Below are positions 42,336-54,350 of a stretch of DNA of 64,000 nt, piece by piece. The stretch spans positions 59,989 through 123,988 of the forward strand of contig JASANG010003291.1 in the NCBI GenBank assembly GCA_030248215.1. The letters are read 5' to 3'. The stretch is from Enoplolaimus lenunculus (lineage: Eukaryota; Nematoda; Enoplea; Enoplida; Thoracostomopsidae). The notes beneath the pieces are model-generated. The model searched no databases and was not told the origin of the DNA. It saw nothing but the letters and a program-made list of their open reading frames with translations. Positions within the stretch are counted from its first letter, which is position 1; the number at the start of each line of letters is the position of its first letter. The position numbers were made by a program, and so were the translations under genes.

Positions 42336-43137
42336 ACTACTGACCGTATATGGCGCAGTCTCACATGTCGAAAATTTGTTTATCCACCAGCGACGATACG
42401 AATTTTAGCAGCCTTGAATGAGCTGAAAATATCATTTTTGTCAAAGTTGCTAAAAAACATTAATTCGAGTTATTTTCTTGTGATTGACGTATGAACTCTG
42501 AACACGAATTGTCCAGCTGAACACATATCACGTCATTAGTTTCGCTACTCAAATACGCTTCGTTAATCCCTTTAACTCTGTATCAGTGTTTTATTTACAA
42601 TCATCTTGGATTCGGTCAACGCCAACGCTAAATTTTGAAAAATATCATATTTTCTTGCTTAGAATTTGACCAAAATATTCCTATTATTTACGGCTTTCAG
42701 TCGCCGTAAATTTTTCCAGTTTGATGAAAACTGAGTCAAATTATTTACTGAAAACCAGCCATGTTTCGCATATTTTCAAAAGTTTCGAAAGTTCAATCTG
42801 TGTGCCAAACCAAAGTGGAACTTTTACCCGCGGGTAATCGCGGATCGAGTAAAGAATTTCAGACGCGGGTATATCCGAGGGTAACGATTTTTGTATACGT
42901 GGGTGAAAAATTTACTATTTTTACATGTATCAAACTTTAAGGTTTTAAGTGCAAAACGTACGCTATTGTCTGTTTTGCTTCTGGTCAGTTACTGTTCGGT
43001 GCTTTATTTAGTTGGTTTTGTAATTTTGTTGTTTCTTGTAAACTTTTATGTGTAAAAATTTGTTGATGCAATCATGCAAAACTTCATTCAAGTGCAAAAG
43101 CAAGATTCCAGCCAGAATCTTTTGTGTGGTTGCTGTT
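42336..43137. other. Intergenic, nothing recognised
   Basis: No gene or repeat supported. Confidence 0.3.
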
Positions 43138-43300
43138 TAACCTTCTCCAAGTACCTGTAGAGGATTTCCGCTCGAGCCCGCGTACCGAGAAGAGCTCTCA
43201 CGCCTTGTGGAGATTTCGTACTGCGTAAACGCGTTTGTGAATGGTTAGACACTGCGCTTTGTGTATTTATTTCATGGGCACGTTTTGCACTGAGTCTTTC
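43138..43300 (-). mobile_element. Diverged relative of the TTAA-271 element
   Basis: CCGCTCGAGCCCGCG, AGCTCTCACGCCTTGTGGAG and TTAGACACTGCGCT parallel the central part of the 271-bp family with many changes. The tRNA-like end is missing. Confidence 0.5.
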
Positions 43301-43491
43301 ACAGTTTATTCAACATGGCCTTGTACCCGGGCGTCTTAAGCTGCACCTGGAGGCCGAGAAGCTAATTAAGTATCACCAGGTGTTTTCAGTTGACGATACC
43401 TCGAAATATAACATTTCCAAAAATAAGAATATAAACCATCAAGAATATAATTATTATATATTTTAGTTCAGTAATAAATAATAGCTTTGGT

Positions 43492-43590
43492 GGCCCACGG
43501 AAAGATCAGGGGCGGAATGATTTTCTGTGGGACTGCAATAGAGTAAGCGTAAGCTTTAGACCATTTTTTGCTTGACTTTATAGGCTTATC
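43492..43590 (+). mobile_element. Tel-A MITE, left part only
   Basis: GGCCCACGGAAAGATCAGGG, then GACTGCAATAGAGTAAGCG and AGCTTTAGACCATTTTTTGC. The hexamer block and right end are missing. Confidence 0.65.
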
Positions 43591-43794
43591 AAAGTGAAAT
43601 GTCTACTGAAACAAGAACATTATAGATTTAGTGCTGAATATATATATGCAAATCAAACAAATTTGATATCCGAATTATACAATTTAACAACTTTGTATAA
43701 ATTTTAAGTTTGAATTAATTAAAGATGCGCTCGGCAACAGAGTTTCCGAAAAGCCATTCGAAATACATAAATTCAAGCGAATAGCAACTGCTGT

Positions 43795-43935
43795 CACACG
43801 TGCGACTTAAATTGAATAGCACGAATTTCAGTGAATAATTTGCATAGGCAAGAACTTCTGTTTTGTGGCCAAACTTGCGCATGCAACCAATGTACGCATA
43901 AAGTTGTTACTGCAAAAAATTTGCACGTGTGAATT
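43795..43935. mobile_element. GCA MITE, worn
   Basis: GTCACACGTGCGACTT near the left and AATTTGCACGTGTGAATTC at the right, about 140 bp. Confidence 0.45.
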
Positions 43936-44217
43936 CAACTTTAGGCAAGAATTTTAGTACTGGTCAGTATAATCTTAGGTTAAACGTTTTAAAAAGCGAA
44001 AAACTTGTTTTTCGACCTGTTTCATCCGACAAAAACAAAATATCTGTAATAATAATCGGATATCAAAATTTTTTCGTACGCCAGTTTGCTAAATTCAGCG
44101 TAAAACTGTACTGAGTAAGTAAAAGTCGCGAGAACACAGATTATTAATTGCATATGAAAATATGAAAATAAACATAAAATTCAGCTTAAATGTTGCTAAT
44201 ATTTTTGTTAATATAAA

Positions 44218-44512
44218 GCTCCTATTTTCTGGGGGGCAGGTGTCACACACGGATTTTGGGTAAAGACCCATCGAGCGGCCACATAAATTCCTTGTGGAAT
44301 GCGGCGGTATACAACTTATGCGAACTATGGCATTGTATGCATACGGCTTCAACAATGCACCATCTATAGTGTACCTTAGGGTTATTGCATGTGGCAGCGA
44401 CCCCCATCCAAATAGGGTGGTTGGCTAAAAAATCACCCGGTGGTACATTTTGTCCATGCGGAACCGCAAGAGTGCCACATTCTGGTATCATGAACCCTTG
44501 GTAAAATTGATT
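44218..44512. mobile_element. AAGAGTG element, left end missing
   Basis: CAGCGACCCCCATCCAAATA, ACCCGGTGGTACATTTTG and GCGGAACCGCAAGAGTG match the interior and right end of the family. Confidence 0.55.
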
Positions 44513-44935
44513 GGACCGTATTTTGTGATAAAATTGCAAACAATACCATAAAATGTCTATTTCATCTATTTTATACCCTGTGTCATGTACCAAATAACAG
44601 CTGCATCTCATTGAGACAGCAAAATTAGTCGGCGCAACCAAATGAAAAACAGCCGTCAGCGAAGCGAGCGAGAAGTCAAACTTAATTTTAGTACGAAATG
44701 TTTATGCAAAATTTAGGACTTTGTCACTGTCAACGATAATTTAACCTTTAACTTTATTGTTTTTAGTTTTGGTTAACAACAAAACATTTGTTTAACGAAT
44801 GCTTAAATGTACGAAACTGTTTTTTCAATCGAGCAGGGTTCACCCACGCTGAAATCCTCATAACCAGAAACCGAATTCAGGTTGTATCCTTCACTCACAC
44901 AATGTTCTCAAGTCATACTGTTTTATATCTCGTTA

Positions 44936-45247
44936 CGCTGCAAAAACTGGTGAGTCAAATTGACTATCTCCAAAATAGGCTCTACGGGACTGCTCAAACG
45001 GAGTCAAATTCAACTCCGCCATAGTGAAACGTGTGACACAGTGAGTCGAATTTGACTCTGGCGGAGTCGAATTTGACTCTGGCGGAGTCGAAATTGACTC
45101 TGGCGGAGTCGAATTTGACTCTGACGGAGTTGAATTTGGCTCTGGCGGAGTCGAATTTGACTCAGGCGGTGTCGAATTTGACTCTGTTTGAGTAGTCCTG
45201 TAGAAGCTATTTCGGAGAGTCAATTTGACATCCCATTTCTTGCAGTG
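44936..45247. mobile_element. GTC MITE with amplified GAGTCGAATTTGACTC units
   Basis: TA-flanked, CGCTGCAAAAACTGGTGAG to CCATTTCTTGCAGTG. About eight units of GGCGGAGTCGAATTTGACTC lie between the arms. Here the repeat unit is about 20 bp rather than 53 bp, so internal amplification occurred independently. Confidence 0.82.
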
Positions 45248-45869
45248 TAGGCAAAATAGCCCAATGTTGAGTGTGTCTACTTTGAGACAGGAAAACTATA
45301 CTTAGGCTTGTTTTCAGGTTTAGCCGTTGGCCTAAGTTTAGTACGAATGCCGTAACAGTTAACATGGACCGGCATTAATGTACTTGACGTCATCTAAGAT
45401 GCATCAAACGCATTTAATTGCATGAATGTTGCTGTTTAATAGATTTTGTTCAATTTTACACCCCAGGTGGTCTTAATAGCGCCGTATCTTACGCAAGGCT
45501 GTTTACACGAAAATATGATAAAAGCCATCATCAGCCGTGGTTTGTGTCAAAAATTATTTTGCTCGAAAAGTTTGCAATATTTTTACATTTAAGGCAAGTC
45601 ATCCGACTCATTTACGCGACCTATTATGTATTCCGACACCTACGCAATACAGTACAGTATTGCATTTTGTTATCATAGACACGGTCACAATTTGAAACTT
45701 AATTTGAAAACAAATATTCACAGAAGTTTTTATTTTAAAATTTTATGCCTCAGTTGTTTCTATTTTAAGTATTTTCTTGTCCGACTGTTCAAGCTTACGT
45801 TCATTAATATGGTTTCCGGCTCCAGGTGGCTCATACGAGGTTGTTTGGTATTGTGATTGTCTGTCTAGG
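45248..45869. other. Intergenic, worn Tel-like trace
   Basis: 45300-45370 has TTAGGCTTGTTTTCAGG and GTTAACATGGACCGG, perhaps a decayed Tel copy. No gene is supported. Confidence 0.3.
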
Positions 45870-46117
45870 TAGGAACCGGGACTTCAGACCATTCAACTAA
45901 GCAGCTGGAATACTGGGCTAAGGGTGGTTTCGAACTAGCGACCTTCTGCGTGTCAGGCAGACGCTGTTACCACTGCGCCACGTAGCCCGTCTCTCCAACT
46001 GCATTTTTCGTCGACTATGTGCCGACCGTATGCTGCCAGCTAGCATACATACAGTGCAGTGCACTATATTGCATGAGAACATAAACGGACTAGCATGTCT
46101 CGAATGCTTACAGTGAT
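45870..46117 (-). repeat. tRNA-derived SINE-like element
   Basis: On the minus strand 45990-45916 reads as a near-complete tRNA: GGGCTAC...TTAGCCC acceptor (6 of 7 pairs), A-box GTGGCGCAGTGG, 5-bp anticodon stem TCTGC/GCAGA with loop CTGACAC, B-box TAGTTCGAAACC. The T-stem is not pairable. About 110 bp precede it and about 45 bp follow, shared with other copies, so it is a repeat rather than a tRNA gene. Confidence 0.75.
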
Positions 46118-46507
46118 TATAATCAACGCATTCGAGACGGGCTGTCACCCCATTTGGCAGCGATTTGGTTTCGCCCACGACCCGTAACCAACTCGACATT
46201 CCAACCGAAGTTAAAACCAATTTTACTGGGGGACATGCGAATAATTCACGCATGGCAACTAACAGAGTTGATGTTTATCTGGGGGTGGAGCGAATTTGTT
46301 TTCAGGAGACTTGATCACACCGTGACCGGTTACCTTCGAGGTCCGGTGAAACTTGAAATAAACTCTGTCAAATCTCAAGGGTCGTGGGTCATAATTTAGT
46401 TATTGATGCATGGTGGAATAACTTGTCAGTTTGTCTTCGCTTACTAAAGCCTAAATTTATTTATGCCGGGCAGTCGTCTACACTCACCTCCAATATGAAC
46501 TCAACAT
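46118..46507. other. Intergenic, nothing recognised
   Basis: No gene or known repeat. Confidence 0.3.
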
Positions 46508-47160
46508 CACCAAGAGTGGATGATCACTCTTGATAACAAGAGAGTGCAACTGGGTACATTCTGTGTATTAAAGAATATACCCGGCACGCGTTGCGTTTTT
46601 GGCCGACCCCTTTTGTTTATGGGGGTCTTTATGCAGTTTTATATCGTAGTAATGCCAGGAGCAAATTGTACCCCCCTTGTTTAAGGGGGTAGGTGTACTG
46701 AAGCATACTTTACTGTTAATCTCTTGCTTAAACCCCCCCTGATTGAGGGGGGTCGAACAAAAATGCAACGCGTGCTTGTACATTTAGTACCATGGACAGC
46801 CCAAGCAGTTGCGCATTCTTCTGCAAGGTTGACATCATCCACTCTTGATATTACCAAGGGTGGATAATGACAAGAGTGTGCGACTCTTGGGGCGTTGCGT
46901 TTTTGGCTGACCCCCATGTTTAGAGGAGGGAGGTCGCTATCACATGAATACTTTGAAATTAAACGATAAGAGGAGCATGTTTGACGCCACATACATAAAG
47001 TGCCATGGTTCGCACCGGTTGTGCCCGCTGTAAATAAAGGGGTACAAGGCAAAAACGCAACGAGTACCGGATACATTATTTCACTACATAAAATGTGCCC
47101 AATTGCGCACTCTTGTTGAAGTATGCATCATCTACTCTTGATGTTACCTACCTACCCACG
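46508..47160. mobile_element. AAGAGTG element cluster
   Basis: At least two copies joined. ACCAAGAGTGGATGATCAC at the left, TTGAAGTATGCATCATCTAC then TCTTG at the right. Internal hairpins include CCCCCCTTGTTTAAGGGGG and CCCCCCTGATTGAGGGGGG. Confidence 0.6.
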
Positions 47161-48020
47161 GTAGAAAGATGACGTAATGCTGTGACGGTTAGACGATTCT
47201 TCAAACATGTCAATATCCTGGACGCAGTGCCAGAGATTCATAATTGTTGTGGGTCAGGTTTAGTGTTAGGTTTAGACTTGGGCTTAGGAAAATATTTAAC
47301 CATAAAACGTGAGAAAGAAGTTTTTTCTATCGATTGAACGCCTTCCGTATCTTACAATTTTTCACTGAAAATGGCATATATAGCATACAGTAAAAATTGT
47401 GTTTCATAACTCTTGCCAGACCGCTTCCGTCAAAAATTTCTGGATCCGCCTATGATGACCTCGGCTCATGCTACTTTTAGTGGCATCTAGTCTTACACCA
47501 TAATCGAAATCTTGCGCTTTCGTTACGCCTACAAAAATATTAACCTTTGTCGTAATGTCAATCTGACACCTAAGATCAGCCAACCGTAGTGATTCTACTG
47601 CCATGCTGTACTGTATGATTTCAAAGTCAACAGATGCGCATGGGTTCATTTACCGGTTGAAAGCCTAATGAATATTTGAAATATTTGTTTTTTAATTACT
47701 TTAATTAAATTTATCTTTGCTGTTTTACTTTTAGCCGACAGCGTTAAAATAACCGCTGTACGATTGCTAGAGTTAAAGGTAATCGTTCAAACTTCTATAA
47801 AATCTGACAGTAACAGTCATCCGACGAGTATTCAAGTGAAAATCTTCACAAAATGCCCCCAAAGCGCGTTAGAGTAAAACATAACGAAACGACTGTGTGT
47901 GATACCGTTACCCAGTATTCTTTATTCTTCATACCCAGCATATATACATATACATATGATGCTTTATTTTTCAGACAACACAATTGAAGCATGCAAATAT
48001 TCACTTGGTTTTCTAAATTT
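47161..48020. other. Intergenic, weak candidate reading frame only
   Basis: A minus-strand frame at 47404-47649 has protein-like composition but no recognisable domain and no acceptable splice partners. Nothing else seen. Confidence 0.25.
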
Positions 48021-48274
48021 GGCCAATGTTAGTTTAAGGGGCGTAACTGTAGATTAAGCGTATTGCTAAGCCTAAACCTAAGCCAAAGCGTTGCAAGAAT
48101 GAGTTGTTAAGCCTAAGCCTAAGCGTTGCAAAAATGAGTTCCTAAGCCTAAGCCTAAGCGTTGCAAAAATGAGTTCCTAAGCCTAAGCCTAAGCAAAAAA
48201 AGTAATCTAGAATCTAAACCTACTCTTTTACAGACCAGCCAGAAACCTGGACGCCCCTTAAAGTAACATGGGCC
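48021..48274 (-). mobile_element. Tel-B MITE with four hexamer blocks
   Basis: GGCCAATGTTAGTTTAAGGG to TAAAGTAACATGGGCC. The spacer-plus-hexamer unit CGTTGCAAAAATGAGTTCC followed by TAAGCCTAAGCC is repeated, showing how copies gain blocks. The target duplication is not clean (AAATTT on both sides). Confidence 0.88.
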
Positions 48275-48282
48275 AAATTTTT

Positions 48283-48480
48283 TTTATGATTTTGGATAAA
48301 TTTCGTAATTTTTATTTCATATAGAACAATTACAGCATATTTGTAATGAAAAACTCTGCTATACACGCATGATTTAGAACTAACTTTAAGCATAAAAATA
48401 GCCTAATTTCCGGTGTTTGTATACCAGAAAACGGACACCAATTTTTACCGAAAACGGATATCCGGTTACACCCTGATATA
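48283..48480 (+). repeat. Dispersed repeat shared with 190-415
   Basis: ATTTTGGATAAATTTCGTA, AGAACAATTACAGCATATTT and AACGGATATCC followed by ACACCCTG match the left end of the window in the same order. Confidence 0.6.
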
Positions 48481-49652
48481 TATTTGAATGCAGAATTACA
48501 GTCAGTTAAAATTTGCCACAAACACAGATTATCACTTAGTCATTTGAAAATTTGGAATTTGTGCATAATGGTTTCAACGTTTCGATATTGGTTGCAGGTC
48601 TGTTTTATTAAAATCAGCCATAGCGGAACACTCGTAATCTTCAAGCCTCCCGTCCAAAAATGACCATTTTAAAGTTATGTTTTTTCGGTTCTACCAACTT
48701 GAATCTCCATATTTTGAAATTGATTTACATAAAAGACCTGCAACCAAAACACAACGTTCAAATCAATATCCACAATTTCCGAAATTTTAACTGAATGAAT
48801 TCTGTTTCTGGCAATTTATAACTGACTCTGAATTCAATATATAAAATTGCACAAAAGACTCAGAAGTCGTCTGCATTCCGTTTTATTTTGCAATAAAGTC
48901 AAAAAATATACAATTATTTTACTAAAATTTCCAATACAAATTGTTGCAAAATAGGCAATGTTTGTATAAAAGCTGACGTAATATTTCGTCATAAACAGAC
49001 TATTATTTTATCAATCAAATCTTTAAATATTTTCTATACGAGTTTGAGTTTAGTTTTCGTTTCTCTGTTTAAAAATTTATTTATCAATTCTTAATCTGTA
49101 GATTATACGCAGCTTAGGCTTGGGCTTACAACAAGGCCGCGGTGTTGAAATGGGTCAATAGAAGACCTAAGATATTCAGGCTTTTTAGGTTTATTCAATC
49201 AATTCCAGCTGATGTTCGCCTCAAAATGATAAGATTTTGAAATTTTTTTACATTTTTAATCATGTTTTTAGCCTCAGTAATCAATTCATATCTGAATTTG
49301 AATGTTTGAAAAATTCGATTTTTTTAGCTTCTGAGACTCGTCTTGGGTCCGGAATGTAGAACAGAGTGGATTTATGACAATTTTTTGTACGGTGGCAAAC
49401 GAGTGATGATCAAAACACTGGTTTGGTGCCGTTTCAAATCGTTGGCAGAGTTGCCAAATTGAGTTTTATTCGGCCATTTGAAATTCAATCACCTGTTTTT
49501 TAACTTTTTGAATTTACCGAATTTTAAAATATTTACCGACGACGTTGTAGAAATTTCGTAAAAATTGAAATTTCAATATTTCCCATTCAGGCTTAAAATT
49601 GCAGTTATAGCAGCAGAAGTAATCACACGTAAATCTCGTCTATGATGCATAT
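48481..49652. other. AT-rich gene-poor stretch
   Basis: No gene, tandem repeat or transposon end recognised. Confidence 0.3.
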
Positions 49653-49823
49653 GGCCAATGAAAGTTCACGGCCGAAACGTTTTTCTGCGGGACTGCAATA
49701 GTGTAAACTATAGCTTTACATTATTTTTTGTATAGGATTAGACTTACGTTTAGTTATAAGCTCATTTTTACGCGTATGTTTACGAATATGCATATACTAA
49801 CGACCCTGTTTTATACACTGTTC
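49653..49823 (+). mobile_element. Tel-A MITE, heavily worn
   Basis: GGCCAATGAAAGTTCACGG, then TTTTTCTGCGGGACTGCAAT. The hexamer block is degraded to TAGGATTAGACTTACG. The right end is CCTGTTTTATACACTG. Confidence 0.6.
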
Positions 49824-50274
49824 ACGCATCTTGTAAAATAATGACAGTTGTCTACAGTTCACACCAGGTAAAGTATATGTAAGGTTGAACAAGAAGATAT
49901 CTCTCTTTGGAAATTTCTGACGAAACGTGTAATCGGTTGCTTTAGCAAATTTTAGAATAAACTTGCTGGATTTAAAAAAAGTCAAAAAACCTTTGCGACT
50001 AAATTTTTTAAATGAATTTTGTCCCATTTTGAAATAAAATAATGGCTTTTGACTGTTATCAACTGACCATTTTCAGCGTTCTTGATCGTTTTGTTTTAAT
50101 TATTTGAAAATTAGGATCAAAACTAATCATTTTAGATAAGAATTTTCGTGTTAAGCGAAACGGTTATCACGTGCTTGACGCAAGACCGGAAGGTAGAAAA
50201 AGCATATCCTTATCAGGTTTATAGTCGAAATTTTATCAGTGTTTTGTTTTAACTGGATTGTCTGTCATTAAAGC

Positions 50275-50460
50275 ACTGGCGGAGGGCAAACAGGGGACAC
50301 CTCGGCCCAGTCTCGCGAATGCGGATCAAAAACAAGATTTTGTATACGGGCCCGTAGGCAAGCGGCAGACGGGGGCCTGCCTACTCCTGGAAAAATTCTG
50401 ACCCCCGTAGAAAATTTTCAACCTTGCTTATAACTCAATGAAAACCCTTGAATGTGATTG
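50275..50460. repeat. GTAGCCAGG-type C-rich element fragment
   Basis: CGGGCCCGTAGGCAAGCGG and CTGACCCCCGTAGAAAATTT, then CAACCTTGCTTATAACTC, match 56245-56415 and its mirror at 62146-62310. Confidence 0.5.
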
Positions 50461-50619
50461 TCAATTTTGCTGCAAAATGTTTTTCAGCTTATTTTTGTGG
50501 AAAAAATTAAAATCGACGGAAATTATTCTTCTGTCGAATTTCTACGTTTCACTTTCGTTTCTGCACTGCAATATATTTTCGCAACTTAAAATCTGTAAAC
50601 TTATAATCAAATACTAATG

Positions 50620-50894
50620 CCCTATTCACACGTGCAAGTTTTTGCTGCGAGAACTTGCAGCTGCAACTTGAACTCGCAAGTTTTGTCCAAAATCCCGTTC
50701 GAAAAAACATGCAGCTGTAAGTAATTCAGTAAAAATCATAGTCAGAAGTTTAGTTCACATGTGTGAACATCAATGCAAGTTCACTGAATTTATTGCAACC
50801 TGTTTCTCATTGGCTGATGAAAAAGAGCAAGTTCTGCATACAATTTGCAGCTGCAAGTTCTCGCAGCAAAAACTTGCACGTGTGAATTGGGCTT
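50620..50894. mobile_element. GCA MITE, complete, about 275 bp
   Basis: GCCCTATTCACACGTGCAAG then TTTTTGCTGCGAGAACTTGC at the left; the exact inverse GCAAGTTCTCGCAGCAAAAA then CTTGCACGTGTGAATTGGGC at the right. It is the best copy of the family, with arms of about 50 bp. Confidence 0.85.
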
Positions 50895-52408
50895 TACCTA
50901 AGCGATTTTGTAACGACTAAAAAGTTATTTTTAGTTGTTTCGGTTTTAATGCCTGTTTTATACTTCCCATTCAATTTTTAATCATAATTCAACATTGTTT
51001 AGAGATAAATGCCCATAAACCCTGTTCTGTGCTTATTTTAGCACATCTCAGCAAAAAATGAATAATATTTTTCCACGTTTACAGATTGACAATGAAACGT
51101 GTGGGATGACAATCTTACGCCTCCAACACTTTAAAGCTTACATCTAAGCTAATTACGTTTCTAAGTACCTACTATCAATTTGTACTACATTAGCTATGTT
51201 ATTATGCTATAAATATATCAATAAATAAATAAATATACATATGAATATATATATTTTAATATATATGTATGTATTAAGGTGGTACGACGAGAAGTTTCGG
51301 TTTAGCAGATTCCGGCTCCGGTGTCTTGTCTACAGACCTGGTCCGGTATTTTTAGCTTTGTTGCATTTTGCAACCTCCTTTTGGTCAAATTGTATGTTTT
51401 ACCTGGCACTTGTGTAATTACTCACTGTTGATGGGCCTCATTGTGGTTTTGTCAGTTTTTATTCGATTTAAATAATTTTTTTTTCAGTAAAGAATTTATA
51501 AGAGACAATTTGTAAGAGTTCTGGTTCCGGTTCGGGAGTGCAAGTAGCTTCCTGTCCCATCGTGAATGTATAGATCCGATGAAAATCGACCATAGCTTAT
51601 AGAAACAACGTGATGGTTTTCGATTTCAAAAAAGTTACCTTGCTTTATTAGGCCAGTACAGGCAACTGTGACATGGGATCCGCTTAATTACAACCAATGG
51701 ACCAATGACCCTGGACCACATTCAATTGAATTAAGTAACGGCGGAACCTGGAAATTTCTGAAAGGGAACCAGTGCGAATTGAAATCTTCAAAAAACTGCT
51801 CGCTCGCGGACTGAACGAAAAGCCAAACGCCATTTTAGTACTCAATCTTAATACAAAGTTTTAGTTTTGGTGTCTGTTTCTCGTGCGATTCTTTATGCTA
51901 AAATAAAGACTCGAATGTCTGGCCACCATAGTAACATTTGGAGTGTTGAGTGCTTAGCCCACACTTTCGAGTAGAAATTGTCTCGGTATAAAAGTTTCGA
52001 CCCCCGGATGTAACTCATCAATAATCGTTACTCGACCCTCGCCTTATAGTCCTCATGTTAAGCTGGCTACAGGCCTGGGTGGTTTTCTGGCGTAATGTAT
52101 AGATTGCCATAAACGTGAACATACACCGAAGTATGAAGTCGTTGCTGTCCACCGCATGATTTAGTGGTAGCATCCTTGAATCGAATCGAGTGCAAAAGAG
52201 CCGAGGTTGGATTCCCGACGTGGTCTTTAGCTTTGGACAAACCTTCGAACAGGGATGGTACAATCCTTGCAGCTTCAACAGCTGTTTGAAACTCCAATCC
52301 CGACCTTCTGGGATACAAAATCATCAGGAACGTAGCCATGACGTCATTTCACAAGAGGATAAAATTTCATACAAAAATTTTCGTCATCGCAACGATCCAG
52401 AAGCGTAA
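50895..52408. other. Gene-poor stretch
   Basis: Contains an AT-only tract at 51190-51275 and a GAACGAAAAGCCAAACGCC / TTTTAGTACTCAA dispersed-repeat copy at about 51800-51870. No exon is supported. Confidence 0.35.
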
Positions 52409-52597
52409 GGGTTGCGTTATACTTGACGTTTGGCTCTGTCCGTCACGGTCGTCACCCGTACGGCGTCGTCCGTTACCATAAGTACGTTATCGTACGTGAG
52501 TTATTTGCGTACGATACCGCACGGTGACGGACGGCGCGGCACGGGTAACGGACAGCAACGGATTGCGCTGCACGTCCATAAAGGTATAGCGCAACCC
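52409..52597. mobile_element. CpG-rich foldback element
   Basis: GGGTTGCGTTATACTTGACG at the left, CGTCCATAAAGGTATAGCGC then AACCC at the right. The interior is packed with CGTACGG, GTCCGTCACGG and complements, so it can fold extensively. A partial relative is at about 52680-52790. Confidence 0.65.
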
Positions 52598-53211
52598 GAA
52601 TACTGTTTTTTTGGTGGGAGACATAATCCCAGTATCACTTCCATTGTATACACCCCCCGTTAATAATGGTCAAACTGTTAGGTTGGCGTTATACTCTGTC
52701 GTGCGGCGCTGTCCGTCGCCATACGTCACCGTCCGTCACCCTACGATATTGTACTCATACGATACCGTACGGCGACTCACGGAACCGGAAGACAATATTT
52801 TCAAAAGTATACCGCCTGCCATAATTGGCGTGGGCGGAGTATCATTGGTTGTGGGGCTTTATTCAATGTCACAGATAACAAAAGTGTAATTTTTTTTTAA
52901 TTAATTTTACAAAATTCGCACGGGTTTCTGGTGCGGTTTTACCACGAACTGCCAATGTCAGCTTCAATACAAAGCATCTGTGATAAAGTTTAATTATTTG
53001 ATTGACGTTTGTTTTGATAAGATAGTACGAATCTAATATCAGCCAGTCAAATTTTTCTCAATTCATAGAAATTAAGTTTGTCAAAAAATACCGATATTTG
53101 ACTTAATTTTGTACATTTTTTTCCAGCAGGTTTTGATTCAGGTTTAGGTTTTCACAAAAAACATACATATGCCCAGGCATATAGAATGAGCATTTGCCTA
53201 AAGCGTTTACC

Positions 53212-53455
53212 TACTGTAGTGACCCGAATAAAAGAGGGGGAATAATAAGTGGGGGTGCCATTTTGGGTCCCAATCAATAGCAGTCCAAGTGTCAATTATC
53301 CATAATATTATAGCGCATAAATGACCCCAGGACCAAATAAAGTTGAGTTCGAAAGTTTAAAGCTTACTTAAGTTTTGAAATTACATTCTTAAGTATAACC
53401 TTGCATTATCGCTCAAGCTTTTGATACAAGACAAATAAACTCGAAACGAATAGTC
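53212..53455 (+). mobile_element. TGACCCGAATAAG element, left part
   Basis: TACTGTAGTGACCCGAATAA, AGGACCAAATAAAGTTGAGT and TTATCGCTCAAGCTTTTGA match the left half of the complete copy at 60720-61160. Confidence 0.7.
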
Positions 53456-53804
53456 GTTTGACCTAGGCCAATTTGCGATTGTGTGATTACGCAAAACATC
53501 AGTGATGTTATATACCAACGCTGATTGGTTAACGGTATTGTGTCTGTCCAAATAATCAAATCTGATTGGTCCATAAGTTCAAAAGCAGTTCAGCCAAGGC
53601 CACACTGCTATTACACAAAATAGCAGAATAGCCTAGGCCATTTACTAACTGGCCTGAATAGCAGATTAGCCTACGACATATATGTAATGTATGTATATAT
53701 GTATACATAAATTAACAGTTTTGGTATCGACTGAACTTATGAAACCATAATTCCATTTTGGACCGAACCCAAATTACGCTGTTCAGGTTACAACACCGAC
53801 ACTG

Positions 53805-54050
53805 CAAGCATGTGAGACATGCTTGTCCGTTATGTGCACATGCAATATAGTACAGTGTACTGTATGTATGCTAGCTGGCAGCATACGGTCGGCACATAGT
53901 CGACGAAAAATGCAGTTGGAGAGCCGGGCTGCGTGGCGCAGTGGTATAGTGTTCGCTTACGGGTTCGTCAGCTGAGATTTTGATCCCTGCTCTGGGGACC
54001 CGCTTTTCCAGCTGCTTAAAGTCCCGATTCCTACATAGATTGTGACAGAA
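53805..54050 (+). repeat. tRNA-derived SINE-like element
   Basis: Starts with a perfect hairpin, AAGCATGT-GAG-ACATGCTT. GTGGCGCAGTGGTATAGTG (A-box) and a worn B-box (GATTTTGATCC) lie about 130 bp in. It ends CTTTTCCAGCTGCTTAAAG. Confidence 0.72.
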
Positions 54051-54350
54051 ACGACTGATTATACGGGTGAATATTGATAGTCTTGGTATCAGCGGTAAAT
54101 TTAAATAAAAAAATTCAAAAATGAACCTTGAATTACGAGACAACGCCTGTTTTTTGGCATCAAACAAAAAGCTGAGTGAAACATTGGTCGTTGTATACTG
54201 ACGACTGTCAAGTCTAGACACAATTTTTATAAAATGCCTTTGCGACGTCGCATTGTTTCTTTGAACACAGGTCAACCAGACAGTTTCGGTTCGGGGCTTT
54301 TTTTTGTGAGAATTGTTTCAATACAATTATGATTAATACTCGGTCTCTGT

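Noticed and set aside
45916-45990. A tRNA gene (loop CTGACAC) on the minus strand
   Set aside because: The acceptor and anticodon stems pair but the T-stem does not, and the same flanking sequence recurs around other tRNA-like copies, so it is part of a dispersed repeat.
47404-47649. A protein-like 81-codon minus-strand frame
   Set aside because: Its composition looks plausible, but no domain is recognised, splice partners are poor and part overlaps a GGATCC-type repeat end. A protein search could reverse this.
53871-54275. A 134-codon minus-strand frame
   Set aside because: It overlaps the SINE-like repeat and its flank. There are no motifs or splice context.
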